This document shows positions 18,217-27,845 of a stretch of 63,469 nt of DNA, in pieces. Position 1 is the stretch's first letter. Each line of letters opens with the position of its first letter. The translations under genes were made by a program, and so were the position numbers. The stretch is from Lactobacillus sp. ESL0246 (GTDB lineage: Bacteria > Bacillota > Bacilli > Lactobacillales > Lactobacillaceae). The DNA lies in assembly GCF_003692965.1 (NCBI RefSeq), contig NZ_REHC01000010.1, positions 1 to 63,469 on the forward strand, in the 5' to 3' direction. A model generated the notes under the pieces. It searched no databases, had not been told where the DNA came from, and saw only the letters and a list, made by a program, of their open reading frames with translations.

Positions 18217-20127
18217 ATGATAATAGCACAAGGACACAATTTAGAAAAACAATTTGGTGCCAACACTTTATTTAGCAATGTTAATTTTTCAATTGACGCA
18301 AATGCGCGAATTGGTTTAGTAGGCCCAAATGGTGTGGGAAAAACCACCCTTCTTAAAATAATGATGGGCAAAGAAGAACCAACTCATGGCGAATTTATCA
18401 TTAATAAGGAGATTGAAGTTGGCTACATTGCACAAGAAAATAGTTTAAACGAAGATAAAACCATCTGGGATGAAATGCTTAGTGTTTTTACTTCATTAAT
18501 TAATATGGAAACTCAAATTCAAAAATTACAGCAAAAAATTGCTGAACATCCGCAAGATAAAAAATTGCTAAAAAATTATGATCAGCTGCAATTTGATTTT
18601 GAACAACAAGGTGGCTATACCTTTCAAGCAGAGATCAAAACTGTTTTAAATGGGTTCAATTTCCCACAAGCAACATGGGCAAAAATTATCGGCAGTCTTT
18701 CTGGGGGTGAAAAAACCCGTTTAGCTTTAGTTAAATTACTCTTACATAAGCCACCACTATTACTACTCGATGAGCCAACTAACTATTTAGACCTAAACAC
18801 GCTAGATTGGCTAGAAGCATTTCTTAAAGGATACAATGGTGCAATTTTAGTGGTTTCACATGACCAGTACTTTCTGGATCATTTGACCAATCAAATCTTT
18901 GAATTACAATTTGGAAAATTAACAACCTTCAAAGGTAATTACTCTGATTACGTAAAGCAGCGTCAATTAAGGGATCGTCAGCAAGAAGAAGCATACGAAA
19001 AACAACAAGAAAAAATCAAAAAAGACGAAGAATTTATCCAAAAAAATATCGTCAGGGCTACAACTACTAAAAGAGCCCAGAGCAGGCGTAAGCAACTCGA
19101 AAAAATTGATCGCATTACTCCACCAAAACATAAAAATAAAGTCAAAATTAATTTCAAAAGTGATCATCCCTCTGGTAAAGAGGTTTTGATTTTGCGCGAT
19201 TTAACAATTGGTTATCCTGATAAAATTATGGTAAATAATATTAATCTACAAGTTAACAAAGGGGATCGAGTTGCAGTTATCGGACCTAACGGAATTGGTA
19301 AATCTACTTTACTTAAAACTATTATGAAAAAATTACAACCTAAAATGGGTACTATTAAATATGGTGCATCGCTTGATATCGGTTATTATGATCAAGAATT
19401 ACAATTACTTGATTCTAGTAAAACTGTGCTTGATACTATTTGGGATCGTCACAAAATGATGCCAGAACGGGATGTTAGGTCAGTATTAGCTAGTTTTCTG
19501 TTTACAGCAAAAGATATTGATAAAACTGTCGGGCAACTCTCTGGTGGGCAAAAAGCAAGATTAACCCTAACCGTTTTGTCTCTAGAACATAATAATTTTT
19601 TATTGATGGATGAGCCAACTAACCATCTAGATTTAGAAGCCAAAGAAGTACTTGAACAGGCTTTACAAAAGTTCGATGGTACCTTACTATTTGTCTCTCA
19701 CGACCGCTACTTTATTAATCAATTAGCCAATAAGATTGTTGAAGTTAATCCTCAACAAGCAACAGTCTATGAAGGAGATTACACTTATTATTTAGATAAA
19801 AAAAATAAGCAACTTACCACAACCAAAATTGTGCCTAAGCTAGACAATGAAGACGCACAAAAAGCCACTAAATTATCTTACCAGGAGCAAAAAGTAAAAG
19901 ACTCACAAAAGCGTAAGCTACAGCGACAGGTTGAAGAAATTGAAGTTGAAATTGATAATTTAGAAAGACAACAGAAAACAATTCAGAGCGAAATGGCTGA
20001 TCCGCTAATTGCAACTGACTTTAGCAAACTTGGACCTTTACAAGAAGACTTATCAGCAATTCAAACTGAACTAACTAAAACGAATGAGAAATGGGAAAAT
20101 ATCATGATCGAGCTTGACAACTTTTAA
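18217..20127 (+). CDS. ABC-F family ATP-binding protein (YdiF-like)
   Basis: A 636-aa soluble protein with two ABC cassettes and no membrane segments. Cassette 1: Walker A GPNGVGKTT near residue 39, signature LSGGEKTR, Walker B LLLLDEPTNYLD. A charged linker of about 80 residues (Gln/Lys/Glu-rich, the P-site tRNA interaction motif region) follows. Cassette 2: GPNGIGKST and LSGGQKAR. The C-terminus is a coiled coil. ABC-F proteins act on ribosomes. The position beside rex and tsaD equals that of B. subtilis ydiF. The ATG at 18217 is chosen because AGGTG precedes it, making the upstream GTG part of the ribosome site. It is the only plus-strand gene in the first 47 kb. Confidence 0.9.
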   Translation: MIIAQGHNLEKQFGANTLFSNVNFSIDANARIGLVGPNGVGKTTLLKIMMGKEEPTHGEFIINKEIEVGYIAQENSLNEDKTIWDEMLSVFTSLINMETQIQKLQQKIAEHPQDKKLLKNYDQLQFDFEQQGGYTFQAEIKTVLNGFNFPQATWAKIIGSLSGGEKTRLALVKLLLHKPPLLLLDEPTNYLDLNTLDWLEAFLKGYNGAILVVSHDQYFLDHLTNQIFELQFGKLTTFKGNYSDYVKQRQLRDRQQEEAYEKQQEKIKKDEEFIQKNIVRATTTKRAQSRRKQLEKIDRITPPKHKNKVKINFKSDHPSGKEVLILRDLTIGYPDKIMVNNINLQVNKGDRVAVIGPNGIGKSTLLKTIMKKLQPKMGTIKYGASLDIGYYDQELQLLDSSKTVLDTIWDRHKMMPERDVRSVLASFLFTAKDIDKTVGQLSGGQKARLTLTVLSLEHNNFLLMDEPTNHLDLEAKEVLEQALQKFDGTLLFVSHDRYFINQLANKIVEVNPQQATVYEGDYTYYLDKKNKQLTTTKIVPKLDNEDAQKATKLSYQEQKVKDSQKRKLQRQVEEIEVEIDNLERQQKTIQSEMADPLIATDFSKLGPLQEDLSAIQTELTKTNEKWENIMIELDNF

Positions 20128-20138
20128 CGTTAATATTA

Positions 20139-20178
20139 AAAAAAGTTGACTTCTTTAATAAAGAGGTCAACTTTTTTA
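20139..20178. terminator. Bidirectional terminator between the ABC-F gene and tsaD
   Basis: AAAAAAGTTGAC and GTCAACTTTTTT flank TTCTTTAATAAAGAG, so a long stem with A/T tracts on both sides can end both convergent genes. The tsaD stop codon lies at its right end. Confidence 0.85.
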
Positions 20179-21225
20179 ATACAAAATTTTATCAGCATAA
20201 GGTAATTCAAGTGAGGGATTCGCATTCAGAGTTAAGTCAGCAAATTTACCTTCATTATACAAATTATAAGCTGCAGCACCAATCATTGCAGCATTATCAC
20301 CACATAATTTTAATTCTGGCAAAATAACTTTTGGTTTCAAACCTATAGATAAATTTTCAATTTCTTGTTCCATTCGCTCACGCAAGCCTTGGTTAGCGGC
20401 TACTCCGCCACCCATAATAAAGGTCTTAGGTTGATATTCTTTAATTGCTCTAATTGTTTTAGTAGCTAAAACATCCACCACAGCTGCCTGAAAACTAGCC
20501 GCTAAGTCATACTTATTTAATTCTTGATGAATTTGATCAGCATGATGACAGGTATTGATAAATGCACTTTTCAGACCAGAAAAAGAAAAGTCGTAGTTGT
20601 CATCTTCCATCATAGCCCGTGGAAAGTTAAATGTATCTTGTCCTTCATGTGCCCATTTATCAATTGTCTTTCCAGCTGGATAATTCACTCCTAGAACACG
20701 CCCAATTTTATCATAAGCTTCACCAGCAGCATCATCGCGTGTATCTCCAACAATTTCAAAATGAGTTGGATCTTGAAGTAAAACAATTTCTGTATGACCA
20801 CCAGAAACCTGCAAAGCAAGAGCAGGATAGTCAATTTCAGAAGTTAATTGTGCAGCCATTATATGTCCCATTATATGATCGACGCCAATCAAGGGAATCC
20901 CCGTTGCCATTGAAGCAGCCTTAGCGGCACTGACCCCTATTAATAGCGCACCAACAAGTCCAGGACCATAAGTAACGGCAATTGCATCAATATCTTGCCA
21001 AGTCACATTTGCTTGAGTTAAGGCTTTAGCAGTTATCTGACTAATTACCTCAATGTGATGCCGACTAGCAACCTCAGGGACAACCCCACCAAACCGCTGG
21101 TGGCTTTTGATTTGCGTTGCTATAATCATACTTTCAACTTCTCGACCATTTTTGACAACAGCGGTTGATGTCTCATCACATGAACTTTCATAAGCCAAAA
21201 TACGGATATCATTTTTACTATCCAA
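20176..21225 (-). CDS. tsaD: tRNA N6-adenosine threonylcarbamoyltransferase TsaD
   Basis: A 349-aa ASKHA-fold enzyme that transfers the threonylcarbamoyl group to A37 of ANN-decoding tRNAs. [16 protein letters not shown] opens it; the metal-binding [13 protein letters not shown] (HxxxH) lies near residue 110; [14 protein letters not shown] and [21 protein letters not shown] and [12 protein letters not shown] are the nucleotide-binding loops. All look intact. It overlaps the 3' part of rimI by 8 bp in the tsaB-rimI-tsaD cluster. Confidence 0.95.
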   Translation of the reverse strand: MDSKNDIRILAYESSCDETSTAVVKNGREVESMIIATQIKSHQRFGGVVPEVASRHHIEVISQITAKALTQANVTWQDIDAIAVTYGPGLVGALLIGVSAAKAASMATGIPLIGVDHIMGHIMAAQLTSEIDYPALALQVSGGHTEIVLLQDPTHFEIVGDTRDDAAGEAYDKIGRVLGVNYPAGKTIDKWAHEGQDTFNFPRAMMEDDNYDFSFSGLKSAFINTCHHADQIHQELNKYDLAASFQAAVVDVLATKTIRAIKEYQPKTFIMGGGVAANQGLRERMEQEIENLSIGLKPKVILPELKLCGDNAAMIGAAAYNLYNEGKFADLTLNANPSLELPYADKILY

Positions 21226-21789
21226 AATTTTTCCCTTTCTTTTGCTTTATTGGTAGATCTAATATCATATTCAAACCATCCTGGTGTACGTCCTGATAAT
21301 AATCTGGTCGAACAAAATTAGTAACAAAACCGAATCGGCAATACAATTCTTGAGCTATCTTATTATCTTTTCTAACTTCCAAACTCAATCGTACACAATG
21401 CCATTTTTGCGCTAAATTAATAATTAATCGTAATAAATATGTACCTAAGCCCTGCTTTTGCCAAACAGGAGAAACTGCTAAATAGGTAATGTGACCTTTT
21501 TCCCCATTTAAATGAATTCCAACTACCGCAATTAGATTTGTCACGTCATAGACAACTATATATAGCGCAGTTTTTTCTGTAATTCATTTTGAAAATACTC
21601 TTTACTCCATGGTAAATAACCATAAACCTTAATTTCAAGTTCTAGTATTGCAAAAATATCGTCTAGCCTTGCCCGCCTAGCTTGTAATCGATGATTATTT
21701 AACATAAAAATACTATCATCAAAATAAAGTTTTGTTTTTGGCGGTATTAGCCGCGAAAAATTGATTAAAGAATCAAACTTCTTCCACAT
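21218..21789 (-). pseudogene. rimI: Ribosomal protein S18-alanine acetyltransferase RimI, frameshifted at an A6 run
   Basis: Two frames together give one RimI-like GNAT protein of about 190 aa. Frame 0 (from 21789) carries the N-terminal extension (PPKTKLYFDD) and the first GNAT strand and helix up to FQNELQKK, then hits TAG at 21556-21558. The -1 frame carries LYIVVYDVTNLIAVVG, the acetyl-CoA loop VSPVWQKQGLGTYLL and the C-terminal strands. The change occurs in a run of six A on the minus strand (21571-21576, T on the plus strand); seven A would restore one frame. Sequencing error, true mutation, or -1 slippage on A-AAA-AAC are all possible. Lies between tsaB and tsaD with overlaps on both sides. 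An alternative TTG start exists at 21807. Confidence 0.8.
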
Positions 21790-22513
21790 AACTATTATCC
21801 GAGCCAAAAGCTTTTCCGGTTTTCTTTTGCCAATCTACTTCGGCTTGCGTTCGTCGCAAGTAGCGTGGTAAAAGTTGATCAGGCGAAACTGGCTCTTCAT
21901 CCATAGCCAATTTGCCAATCAACCCTGCATGAATTTGATTTTGAATATTTGTTCCATAACTAAAAGGTACAGTCAATTTGTTAATTAATTCTTCTTGCTT
22001 TTCAAACCCCGAACCGAGAAAAATCACCTTCGGTATTTTTTGAGCTTTTAAATATTGGTTAACTTGATTCAATAAAGCCGTAATGTAATAATGTCCATCT
22101 GCCAAAATATTCACCATATGACCATTTTGATTTAAATAAGCACCAGCAAAATAATTATCATTGCGTGCGTCAATACCTGTAACAATTAGTGTATCACTAT
22201 CAGTACAACTTGCTGCCAAAGCTTTTAGAGTAGAAACTCCTACAACTTCTTTATGCAAAATGCTCGCAAACATTTTCATAGTAGTCACACCGATGCGTAA
22301 ACCAGTATATGATCCTGGACCAATAGCAACTGCAAAACGATCAATATCTTTGAGTTTAAGATGATTACTTACTAAAATTTCATTAATCAAGGGATCAAGA
22401 TGCTCACTATGATTGCGCTCATCTTGCTCATCTTTTTCAGCAACAACCATTTGATTTTCATTAAGAGCCACACTAAGCTGACTAGTGGCCGTTGACACAC
22501 TTAAAATTTTCAT
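21773..22513 (-). CDS. tsaB: tRNA threonylcarbamoyladenosine biosynthesis protein TsaB
   Basis: A 246-aa ASKHA-fold scaffold that dimerises with TsaD for t6A synthesis. MKILSVSTATSQLSVAL and NHSEHLDPLINEIL near residue 35 are typical, and the glycine-rich AIGPGSYTGLRIGV near 65 is the hallmark sequence. The C-terminal part ends with PRYLRRTQAEVDWQKK. It lacks TsaD's metal-binding histidines, as expected of TsaB. First gene of tsaB-rimI-tsaD, overlapping the rimI start by about 17 bp. Confidence 0.92.
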   Translation of the reverse strand: MKILSVSTATSQLSVALNENQMVVAEKDEQDERNHSEHLDPLINEILVSNHLKLKDIDRFAVAIGPGSYTGLRIGVTTMKMFASILHKEVVGVSTLKALAASCTDSDTLIVTGIDARNDNYFAGAYLNQNGHMVNILADGHYYITALLNQVNQYLKAQKIPKVIFLGSGFEKQEELINKLTVPFSYGTNIQNQIHAGLIGKLAMDEEPVSPDQLLPRYLRRTQAEVDWQKKTGKAFGSDNSYVEEV

Positions 22514-22542
22514 CTTTAATTATTTTCACCTTTACTTAACAA

Positions 22543-23061
22543 TTACCTTTTTATTTTAACACGCGAAATTGCCCGCAATACAAAATACGTGACAACCATT
22601 TGAATCCAAGGTGAAATGATTTCAAGCGGAATTCGCTGAATAAGTGCAGTCTTAAAATCAATACCATATAAAAAATGAAGCCAAAGGGTATTCATTGCTA
22701 TATTTACAATAATAGTAACTAATAAAGTTGCCACAATAATTCGCCAAATACTTACCTGACTTTTATAAAAGAACAGCCCATAGATAAAAGGACCTATCAT
22801 CGCACTCAATGTGAAGCCAATAAAAAAGCCACCTTGGTTGCCAAATAATGCTGAAGAAATAATATCTGCAATTCCACCACCAGCAGCTCCCCATATTGGA
22901 CCAAACAAGTATCCTAATAAAACACTGCCAATGAATCCCAAACCTATATGTGCTATATTTGTACCTATTGTAAAGCGCCCAAGGATTACTTTGATTGCCA
23001 CAATAAATCCTAATAAAATTAAGTCACGCAACTCAACTTTGAATACTTCCTTCGTCGTCAT
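22543..23061 (-). CDS. folT: ECF transporter S component, folate (FolT) type
   Basis: A 172-aa integral membrane protein with six hydrophobic helices that binds a vitamin and works with a shared EcfAA'T module (absent here). ILGRFTIGTNIAHIGLGFIG and LGYLFGPIWGAAGGGIADI are the conserved S-component loops, and the central NTLWLHFLYG matches the folate-family subgroup. Substrate assignment rests on that resemblance. The ATG at 23061 is chosen; a GTG three codons upstream is possible but has a poorer ribosome site. It follows the thioesterase gene by about 50 bp. Confidence 0.72.
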   Translation of the reverse strand: MTTKEVFKVELRDLILLGFIVAIKVILGRFTIGTNIAHIGLGFIGSVLLGYLFGPIWGAAGGGIADIISSALFGNQGGFFIGFTLSAMIGPFIYGLFFYKSQVSIWRIIVATLLVTIIVNIAMNTLWLHFLYGIDFKTALIQRIPLEIISPWIQMVVTYFVLRAISRVKIKR

Positions 23062-23115
23062 TTGCAGCACTTTCTTTCTTTAATTAAACTCGGCCTATAA
23101 CCGTGCCTAATTATA

Positions 23116-23853
23116 TTATAATTTGCGCCAAATTAGTTCACAAACGGCTTTATCTTTGCGTTCCTCATCAGCGATTGCATGATATGACTTGAGATTATTC
23201 TCATCATTAATTAAACTTGCCAACACTTGTGGGTTTTGTCCGTAGCGTACTTCTTGGTTGAATTTAATATCGATTGTTTGAATCATATTCTGTTTTAAAA
23301 AATCCCGATCAAGCGAATCAATAAACCAATTAAAATAATGACTATTAGTCATATGATGATTTGTATCTAAATCATCATAACGAACACGGTAATTACGATG
23401 CTCCTGATACTTTTGTTGCACACGAATTCTTGGAAAACGCGGCATTTTTTTCAAAAGAGGAACGCCAATTTTATCCATTAGGTCACTATCAGTAGATACC
23501 AATCTACGTTTATGTAAATCAAATAAAACCCATTCACTTTTCATCTTAACGATTTCTTTCCCAGAAGCATTATTTATCGCAAAATCTCGATATTCTAAGA
23601 AACGGTTATAGCCAACTGGATTAGTAATAATCGTTATCTGTTCATTAGGGTGAGGCAAATCAATAATTTCGGCATGATATTGTGTCACCACCCAACCAAG
23701 ACCTCGCTCATTTAATGCAATTGTATCGGCAGCATCACCATTTAATTGATGTTCTGACGTACTCATCATTAAGTCGATCATTGCCTGCAATTTCAAATTT
23801 TCATTTTCATCACATTCATAAAAATTAACTTGATGTTTTTCACTATACTTCAT
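23116..23853 (-). CDS. Acyl-ACP thioesterase
   Basis: A 245-aa double hotdog-fold enzyme that releases fatty acids from acyl carrier protein. MKYSEKHQVNFYECDENENLKLQAMIDLMM begins the first hotdog. RYDDLDTNHHMTNSHYFNWFIDSL near residue 155 carries the Asn/His catalytic region. Length matches bacterial FatA/FatB-like proteins (PF01643). Chain-length preference cannot be read. Located between the S component and rsmI, 9 bp after rsmI begins, so it may be part of the same transcript. Confidence 0.87.
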   Translation of the reverse strand: MKYSEKHQVNFYECDENENLKLQAMIDLMMSTSEHQLNGDAADTIALNERGLGWVVTQYHAEIIDLPHPNEQITIITNPVGYNRFLEYRDFAINNASGKEIVKMKSEWVLFDLHKRRLVSTDSDLMDKIGVPLLKKMPRFPRIRVQQKYQEHRNYRVRYDDLDTNHHMTNSHYFNWFIDSLDRDFLKQNMIQTIDIKFNQEVRYGQNPQVLASLINDENNLKSYHAIADEERKDKAVCELIWRKL

Positions 23854-23862
23854 TTTACGACC

Positions 23863-24717
23863 TTATTTCTGATGATATTGTTCATATAATTCATTTTTAG
23901 AAATTTCGTTCTCTTGGGCAACTTCCTTAATCGCCGATTTTTTACTCATTCCTTGAGATACTAAGTCATTAACCTGCGCAATTAATTGCGGCCATGACAG
24001 TTGCACTGAAACCTCATCGTTAGGAGAGACTAAAACGACAAATTCTCCTCTCGGACTATTCTCGGTAAAATATTCTGTCAATTCAGCCAATGTACCACGA
24101 ACAAATTCTTCGTGTATTTTGGTTAATTCTCTTGCTGCAACAATTTTTCGGTCTGAAGAAATTTCGACTGCCATATTAACAAGTGTTTTACATAAGCGGT
24201 GAGGAGCTTCATAAAATATTGATGTCGCATGAGCGGCCGCCATCTGCTTAAAGTAGGGCAACTGTTCACTAATTTTACGTGGCAAAAAGCCATAATAGGT
24301 AAACGGCTGTGCATCAAAACCAGAAGCAATCAAAGCAGTTGTAAAGGCCGAAGCGCCAGGAAGCGGAACAACTGGAATATTATTTTCAATGCATTTTTGA
24401 ACTAAAACATAACCAGGATCTGAAATAACGGGCATCCCTGCATCACTAATTTCAGCAATTACTGCCCCTTCCTGCATCAGTTTAATCAATTCTGGAGCCC
24501 GAGCCTTTGAATTATATTTGTGAAAAGACAACATATGATTATGAATACCGATTTTTTCAAGTAAAATCCCACTTGTCCTCGTATCTTCAGCCGCAATGTA
24601 ATCAGCCATTTGTAAAATTTTTTTGGCCCGAATTGTGATATCTTCCAAATTACCAATCGGCGTTGGAACCAAATAAAGCTTGCCCCGTTCTTGATCATAA
24701 CTTTTTTGTTGCTGCAT
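23863..24717 (-). CDS. rsmI: 16S rRNA 2'-O-methyltransferase RsmI
   Basis: A 284-aa SAM-dependent methylase of C1402 in 16S rRNA. Evidence is KLYLVPTPIGNLEDIT at the N-terminus, AAEDTRTSGILL near residue 50, AEISDAGMPVISDPG near 90 and VPLPGASAFTTALIASG near 125, the tetrapyrrole-methylase-fold signatures. The C-terminal helical extension is normal for Firmicutes. It is 12 bp downstream of yabA, in the yabA-rsmI order known from B. subtilis. Confidence 0.95.
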   Translation of the reverse strand: MQQQKSYDQERGKLYLVPTPIGNLEDITIRAKKILQMADYIAAEDTRTSGILLEKIGIHNHMLSFHKYNSKARAPELIKLMQEGAVIAEISDAGMPVISDPGYVLVQKCIENNIPVVPLPGASAFTTALIASGFDAQPFTYYGFLPRKISEQLPYFKQMAAAHATSIFYEAPHRLCKTLVNMAVEISSDRKIVAARELTKIHEEFVRGTLAELTEYFTENSPRGEFVVLVSPNDEVSVQLSWPQLIAQVNDLVSQGMSKKSAIKEVAQENEISKNELYEQYHQK

Positions 24718-24729
24718 TTTATCAGTCCT

Positions 24730-25068
24730 TTAGTGTGTTTTCTTTTTCTCGCCAAAATTATCAAGAATGTCTAAACAAAACATGCAATCCGAGCTAGGAT
24801 CTCGATGTGAACCATAATACATGTTACATATATGATAACCAGATGTATATATCTGTCTTAAAGATTCCAACCCGCTCTGGGTTTTAATTGAACCCGTATT
24901 AGCATTATTTAATTTATCCATTTTTTCTCGAAGAAGTTGATTTTCTACTTTTAATTCTGTATTTTCTTTAAGAGTATCCAAGATACTGTTTTCAAGGCTT
25001 TCAATTGTTTTAGTCATATTAACCATTGAATCATGCAGTTCTTGTAATTTTGAGTATGAATCCACCAT
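24730..25068 (-). CDS. yabA: Initiation-control protein YabA
   Basis: A 112-aa regulator that bridges DnaA and the sliding clamp to limit re-initiation. Residues ~1-55 are a leucine-zipper coiled coil (MVDSYSKLQELHDSMVNM..., LKENTELKVENQLLREKM). The C-terminal ~45 residues contain HICNMYYGSHR...CMFC, the zinc-binding His/Cys cluster. Length and layout match the family. Part of tmk-darA-holB-yabA-rsmI. Confidence 0.92.
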   Translation of the reverse strand: MVDSYSKLQELHDSMVNMTKTIESLENSILDTLKENTELKVENQLLREKMDKLNNANTGSIKTQSGLESLRQIYTSGYHICNMYYGSHRDPSSDCMFCLDILDNFGEKKKTH

Positions 25069-25085
25069 CTAAACACCTACCTTTT

Positions 25086-25937
25086 TCATTGCAGAGCAAG
25101 ATAATCCAGTAAGTTCCGAAAACCAACATTACTGTAGCGCATTTTATCAACCTCAAGTAAATACTTTAAAAATCTTGCTCCCACCTGCTGTTTATTATTA
25201 ATTAAATCATTCTGAGCCATTTCCTTTAATAAAAATAGCAAATAATTTTGTTGCACATTAGTTTTAGCCATATCGGCTAACTGATGCGCGCTTATCATTG
25301 CTAAAGAATTATGTTCCAACAGTTCTTGATAAAAATATTTACATGCTTGATCTAATGCTTGGGTATTACCTAATTCAGAAATTTCGTCATGACTAAAGCC
25401 ATTTTCCAGTAATCGTTCGTTTAAACCTAAATCATGTTCATCACTTGAAAAATTAACAATTTGGGTTCTTGAACGAATAGTTGGCAAAATTTGTGACGAG
25501 TTATTAGTAATTAAAATTGTAACGACCGGAGCAATTGGTTCTTCTAGTAAGTTAAGCAATGCATTAGACGCAGATAACGTAAGCTTTTCTGCTTCATTAA
25601 TAAAAAAGAAGCGAGTGTCACTTTGAACCGGACTCTTTGCTAACTCATCCTTTAAATATCTAATTTGGTCAATTCCAAGACTTTGCTTATTTTCTGGAGT
25701 AACCAACAGAACATCTGGGTGATTACCTGAAATAATTTGTCGACAAGTTCGACAAGTTCCGTCTGGTTTATTTTTCCCAGTACAATTATAAAGACATGCC
25801 AACCAATATGAAGTATTTAGCGCCTGTTGTTCATTTATATCAAAAAACAAATAACTATGAGCTAATTTCTTTTGTTCAGTTGCTTTTTTTAAAAATATAG
25901 CCCGCTGTTCATCCTTATTTGTAATATCAACTTCCAT
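25086..25937 (-). CDS. holB: DNA polymerase III delta-prime subunit
   Basis: A 283-aa clamp-loader subunit. The N-terminus has HSYLFFDINEQQ with a degenerate P-loop, as usual for delta prime. A four-Cys zinc module is made by Cys residues in LYNCTGKNKPDGTCRTCRQ near 55. NEAEKLTLSASNALLNLLEEP near 110 is the clamp-loader SRC-proximal region. It shares one base with the darA stop, so it is coupled to darA and tmk. Confidence 0.88.
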   Translation of the reverse strand: MEVDITNKDEQRAIFLKKATEQKKLAHSYLFFDINEQQALNTSYWLACLYNCTGKNKPDGTCRTCRQIISGNHPDVLLVTPENKQSLGIDQIRYLKDELAKSPVQSDTRFFFINEAEKLTLSASNALLNLLEEPIAPVVTILITNNSSQILPTIRSRTQIVNFSSDEHDLGLNERLLENGFSHDEISELGNTQALDQACKYFYQELLEHNSLAMISAHQLADMAKTNVQQNYLLFLLKEMAQNDLINNKQQVGARFLKYLLEVDKMRYSNVGFRNLLDYLALQ

Positions 25938-26260
25938 CAGAATTTCTTAAACTCTTCTACCGGTATGACAAAGCATGTAGCCCCTCCTACCGTAATTTGA
26001 ACAGGCTGCCGACTAACATCAAACCCGGTCATCATCATATTAGGGTTCATATACTCTTCGCGTGCCTTCGACTCTTCTTTAACGATACGTAAAACCTGCT
26101 TAACGTGCTGATCATCAATTCCAATCATAAAAGTTGTATTGCCCTCGCTTAAAAAGCTACCCGTTGTTGATAACTTAGTGGCAGGAACATTTGCTTTAAC
26201 AAAAGCACGTTGTAATCTAGTGGCATCTTCTTTTTGTACAATTGCGATTATTAATTTCAT
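25937..26260 (-). CDS. darA: Cyclic-di-AMP receptor DarA (PstA/YaaQ)
   Basis: A 107-aa PII-like trimeric protein that binds cyclic di-AMP. MKLIIAIVQKEDATRL is the first strand; KLSTTGSFLSEGNTTFMIGI includes the T-loop and ligand-contacting Thr-Gly-Ser-Phe-Leu; the C-terminal GGATCFVIPVEEFKKF is conserved. Output targets are unknown in most species. Positioned between tmk and holB exactly as in other Firmicutes. Confidence 0.92.
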   Translation of the reverse strand: MKLIIAIVQKEDATRLQRAFVKANVPATKLSTTGSFLSEGNTTFMIGIDDQHVKQVLRIVKEESKAREEYMNPNMMMTGFDVSRQPVQITVGGATCFVIPVEEFKKF

Positions 26261-26265
26261 TTGAA

Positions 26266-26913
26266 TCAGTCCTTTAGCAATTTTTTTGGTAATGCGTTTA
26301 CGATTATTTTTAGACAGATAGCAACAACTTCGTTGATTGACTGTTGTGCATCAACTACCTTAATACGATCGGGATTCTCCCGAACAACTTGTTGATAACC
26401 ATGGTAAACTTTTTGGTGAAAAGCTAGTTTTTCTTGTTCTAAGCGATCTTCTTCACCAGCACGTTCTTTAGCAATTCGTGCTAATCCCACTTGAGGTGGA
26501 ATATCCAAAAACAGCGTTAAATTCGGCTCTGTTCCATTCGTTGCAAAGTCATTAATTTGTTTGACTGCGCTTATTCCTAAGTCACGTCCAATTCCTTGGT
26601 AAGCTAAAGAACTATCAACGAAACGATCAGAAAAAATAACCTTACCAGCTTTTAACGCTGGAAAAATTGTCTCAGCCATATGTTGACTTCGTGCAGCTGC
26701 ATAAAGCAGTGCCTCTGTCTGAGCACTCATCTTTTCATTAGCTGGATCCAAAATGAATCGTCTAATTTTTTCGGCAATTTCTGAACCACCTGGTTCACGC
26801 GTTACTAGATATTGTGTTTGCAAGCGAGGAGCAATTTGGGCCACAACTTGTTCCAAAACCGTACTCTTACCGGACCCATCAGGTCCCTCAAAACTAATAA
26901 AAAAACTTTTCAT
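26266..26913 (-). CDS. tmk: Thymidylate kinase
   Basis: A 215-aa kinase phosphorylating dTMP to dTDP. The P-loop [11 protein letters not shown] is near residue 8, [11 protein letters not shown] is the DRX/substrate loop, [12 protein letters not shown] near 92 contains the catalytic Asp-Arg, and [14 protein letters not shown] is the LID. The ATG at 26913 is chosen because GGAGAG lies 4-5 bases upstream inside a four-codon longer frame. First gene of the tmk-darA-holB-yabA-rsmI run. Confidence 0.94.
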   Translation of the reverse strand: MKSFFISFEGPDGSGKSTVLEQVVAQIAPRLQTQYLVTREPGGSEIAEKIRRFILDPANEKMSAQTEALLYAAARSQHMAETIFPALKAGKVIFSDRFVDSSLAYQGIGRDLGISAVKQINDFATNGTEPNLTLFLDIPPQVGLARIAKERAGEEDRLEQEKLAFHQKVYHGYQQVVRENPDRIKVVDAQQSINEVVAICLKIIVNALPKKLLKD

Positions 26914-26990
26914 AAAACTCTCCATGTCTCTATTTTACAAGAGTTTGTTCTATATGAACACCCTAAAGAACTTTTAATTTTAGGAAAAAT

Positions 26991-27018
26991 AAAAAGTCCT
27001 CTTATAAGAGAACTTTTA
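26991..27018 (-). terminator. Terminator after the DUF2508 gene
   Basis: AAAAGTTCTCTTATAAGAGGACTTTT on the minus strand folds on itself and is followed by T-rich sequence. It separates the dnaX-recR transcript from tmk. Confidence 0.75.
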
Positions 27019-27246
27019 CTCCGATATTGCATTGGTGAAACCACTAAATCTTGTGTGTCGATGTCGGGCTTCATTATATAAAAATGCGTACTTAGCTAGC
27101 AAAATTTTATTAGCAACAATATTATTTTCCGACATATCTAAGGTAGTGGGGTCTAGATTTTTTTGAATCACAATCTCTTCTTGCAATTTTTCGATAGATG
27201 CAACTAGTCTATCATCCCCCATTTTCTTTACTTTATTTTGTTTCAT
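27016..27246 (-). CDS. yaaL: DUF2508 (YaaL-like) small protein
   Basis: A 76-aa soluble, helical protein rich in Lys and Glu. [19 protein letters not shown] near the C-terminus is the conserved block of the YaaL family. It overlaps the end of recR by 4 bp and is the last gene of dnaX-ybaB-recR-yaaL. Function unknown in any species. The position copies B. subtilis yaaL. Confidence 0.85.
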   Translation of the reverse strand: MKQNKVKKMGDDRLVASIEKLQEEIVIQKNLDPTTLDMSENNIVANKILLAKYAFLYNEARHRHTRFSGFTNAISE

Positions 27247-27845
27247 TCGATTGATGTTCTCCCTTGTACTGCCCGTTTCAGCGTAATTGAATTTGCATAT
27301 TCAATATCACTACCAACTGCTAATCCAGCAGCCAAACGTGTCACCTTAATTCCTGCTGGTCTAATTAGCTTACTAATATACATCGCGGTTGATTCACCTT
27401 CAGGGGTTGAGTTTAATGCCAAAATAACTTCGTTAATGCTATCCTGCTTTTGTAAACGAACTATAAGTGATTTAATATTAACTTCTTCGGGTCCGATTCC
27501 ATCCATTGGCGACAAGACGCCATGCAAAACATGATACAGACCATTATATTCGCCCATATCTTCAAAAGCCATGACATCTTTAGGTTGTTCAACAACCATG
27601 ATTGTTGACTGATCACGTTCAGGATTACTACAAATTGCGCAGGGATCTTTTTCAGTTATATTACCGCAAATCGAGCAACGATGTAACTTTTCCTTAACTT
27701 CATTTAAAGCTACACTAAAACTATGGATATCATTATCAGGCATATCTAGAGTATAAAACGCTAGCCTTGTTGCCGTTTTTTCTCCAATACCTGGTAATTT
27801 CAAATATGCATCAATTAAATGTGCAATCGGCGCTGGATATTGCAA
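27243..27845 (-). CDS. recR: Recombination mediator RecR
   Basis: A 200-aa DNA-clamp protein of the RecFOR pathway. It shows [23 protein letters not shown] (helix-hairpin-helix), the C4 zinc finger [16 protein letters not shown] near residue 57, and a Toprim domain with MVVEQPKDV and [14 protein letters not shown]. It starts with TTG directly after the ybaB stop, the only start giving the standard N-terminus; AAGGG lies 12 bases upstream. Confidence 0.93.
   Translation of the reverse strand: MQYPAPIAHLIDAYLKLPGIGEKTATRLAFYTLDMPDNDIHSFSVALNEVKEKLHRCSICGNITEKDPCAICSNPERDQSTIMVVEQPKDVMAFEDMGEYNGLYHVLHGVLSPMDGIGPEEVNIKSLIVRLQKQDSINEVILALNSTPEGESTAMYISKLIRPAGIKVTRLAAGLAVGSDIEYANSITLKRAVQGRTSIE

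Noticed and set aside
20631..20924. 97-codon plus-strand frame inside tsaD
   Set aside because: It is the antisense shadow of the conserved tsaD coding sequence and has no ribosome site.
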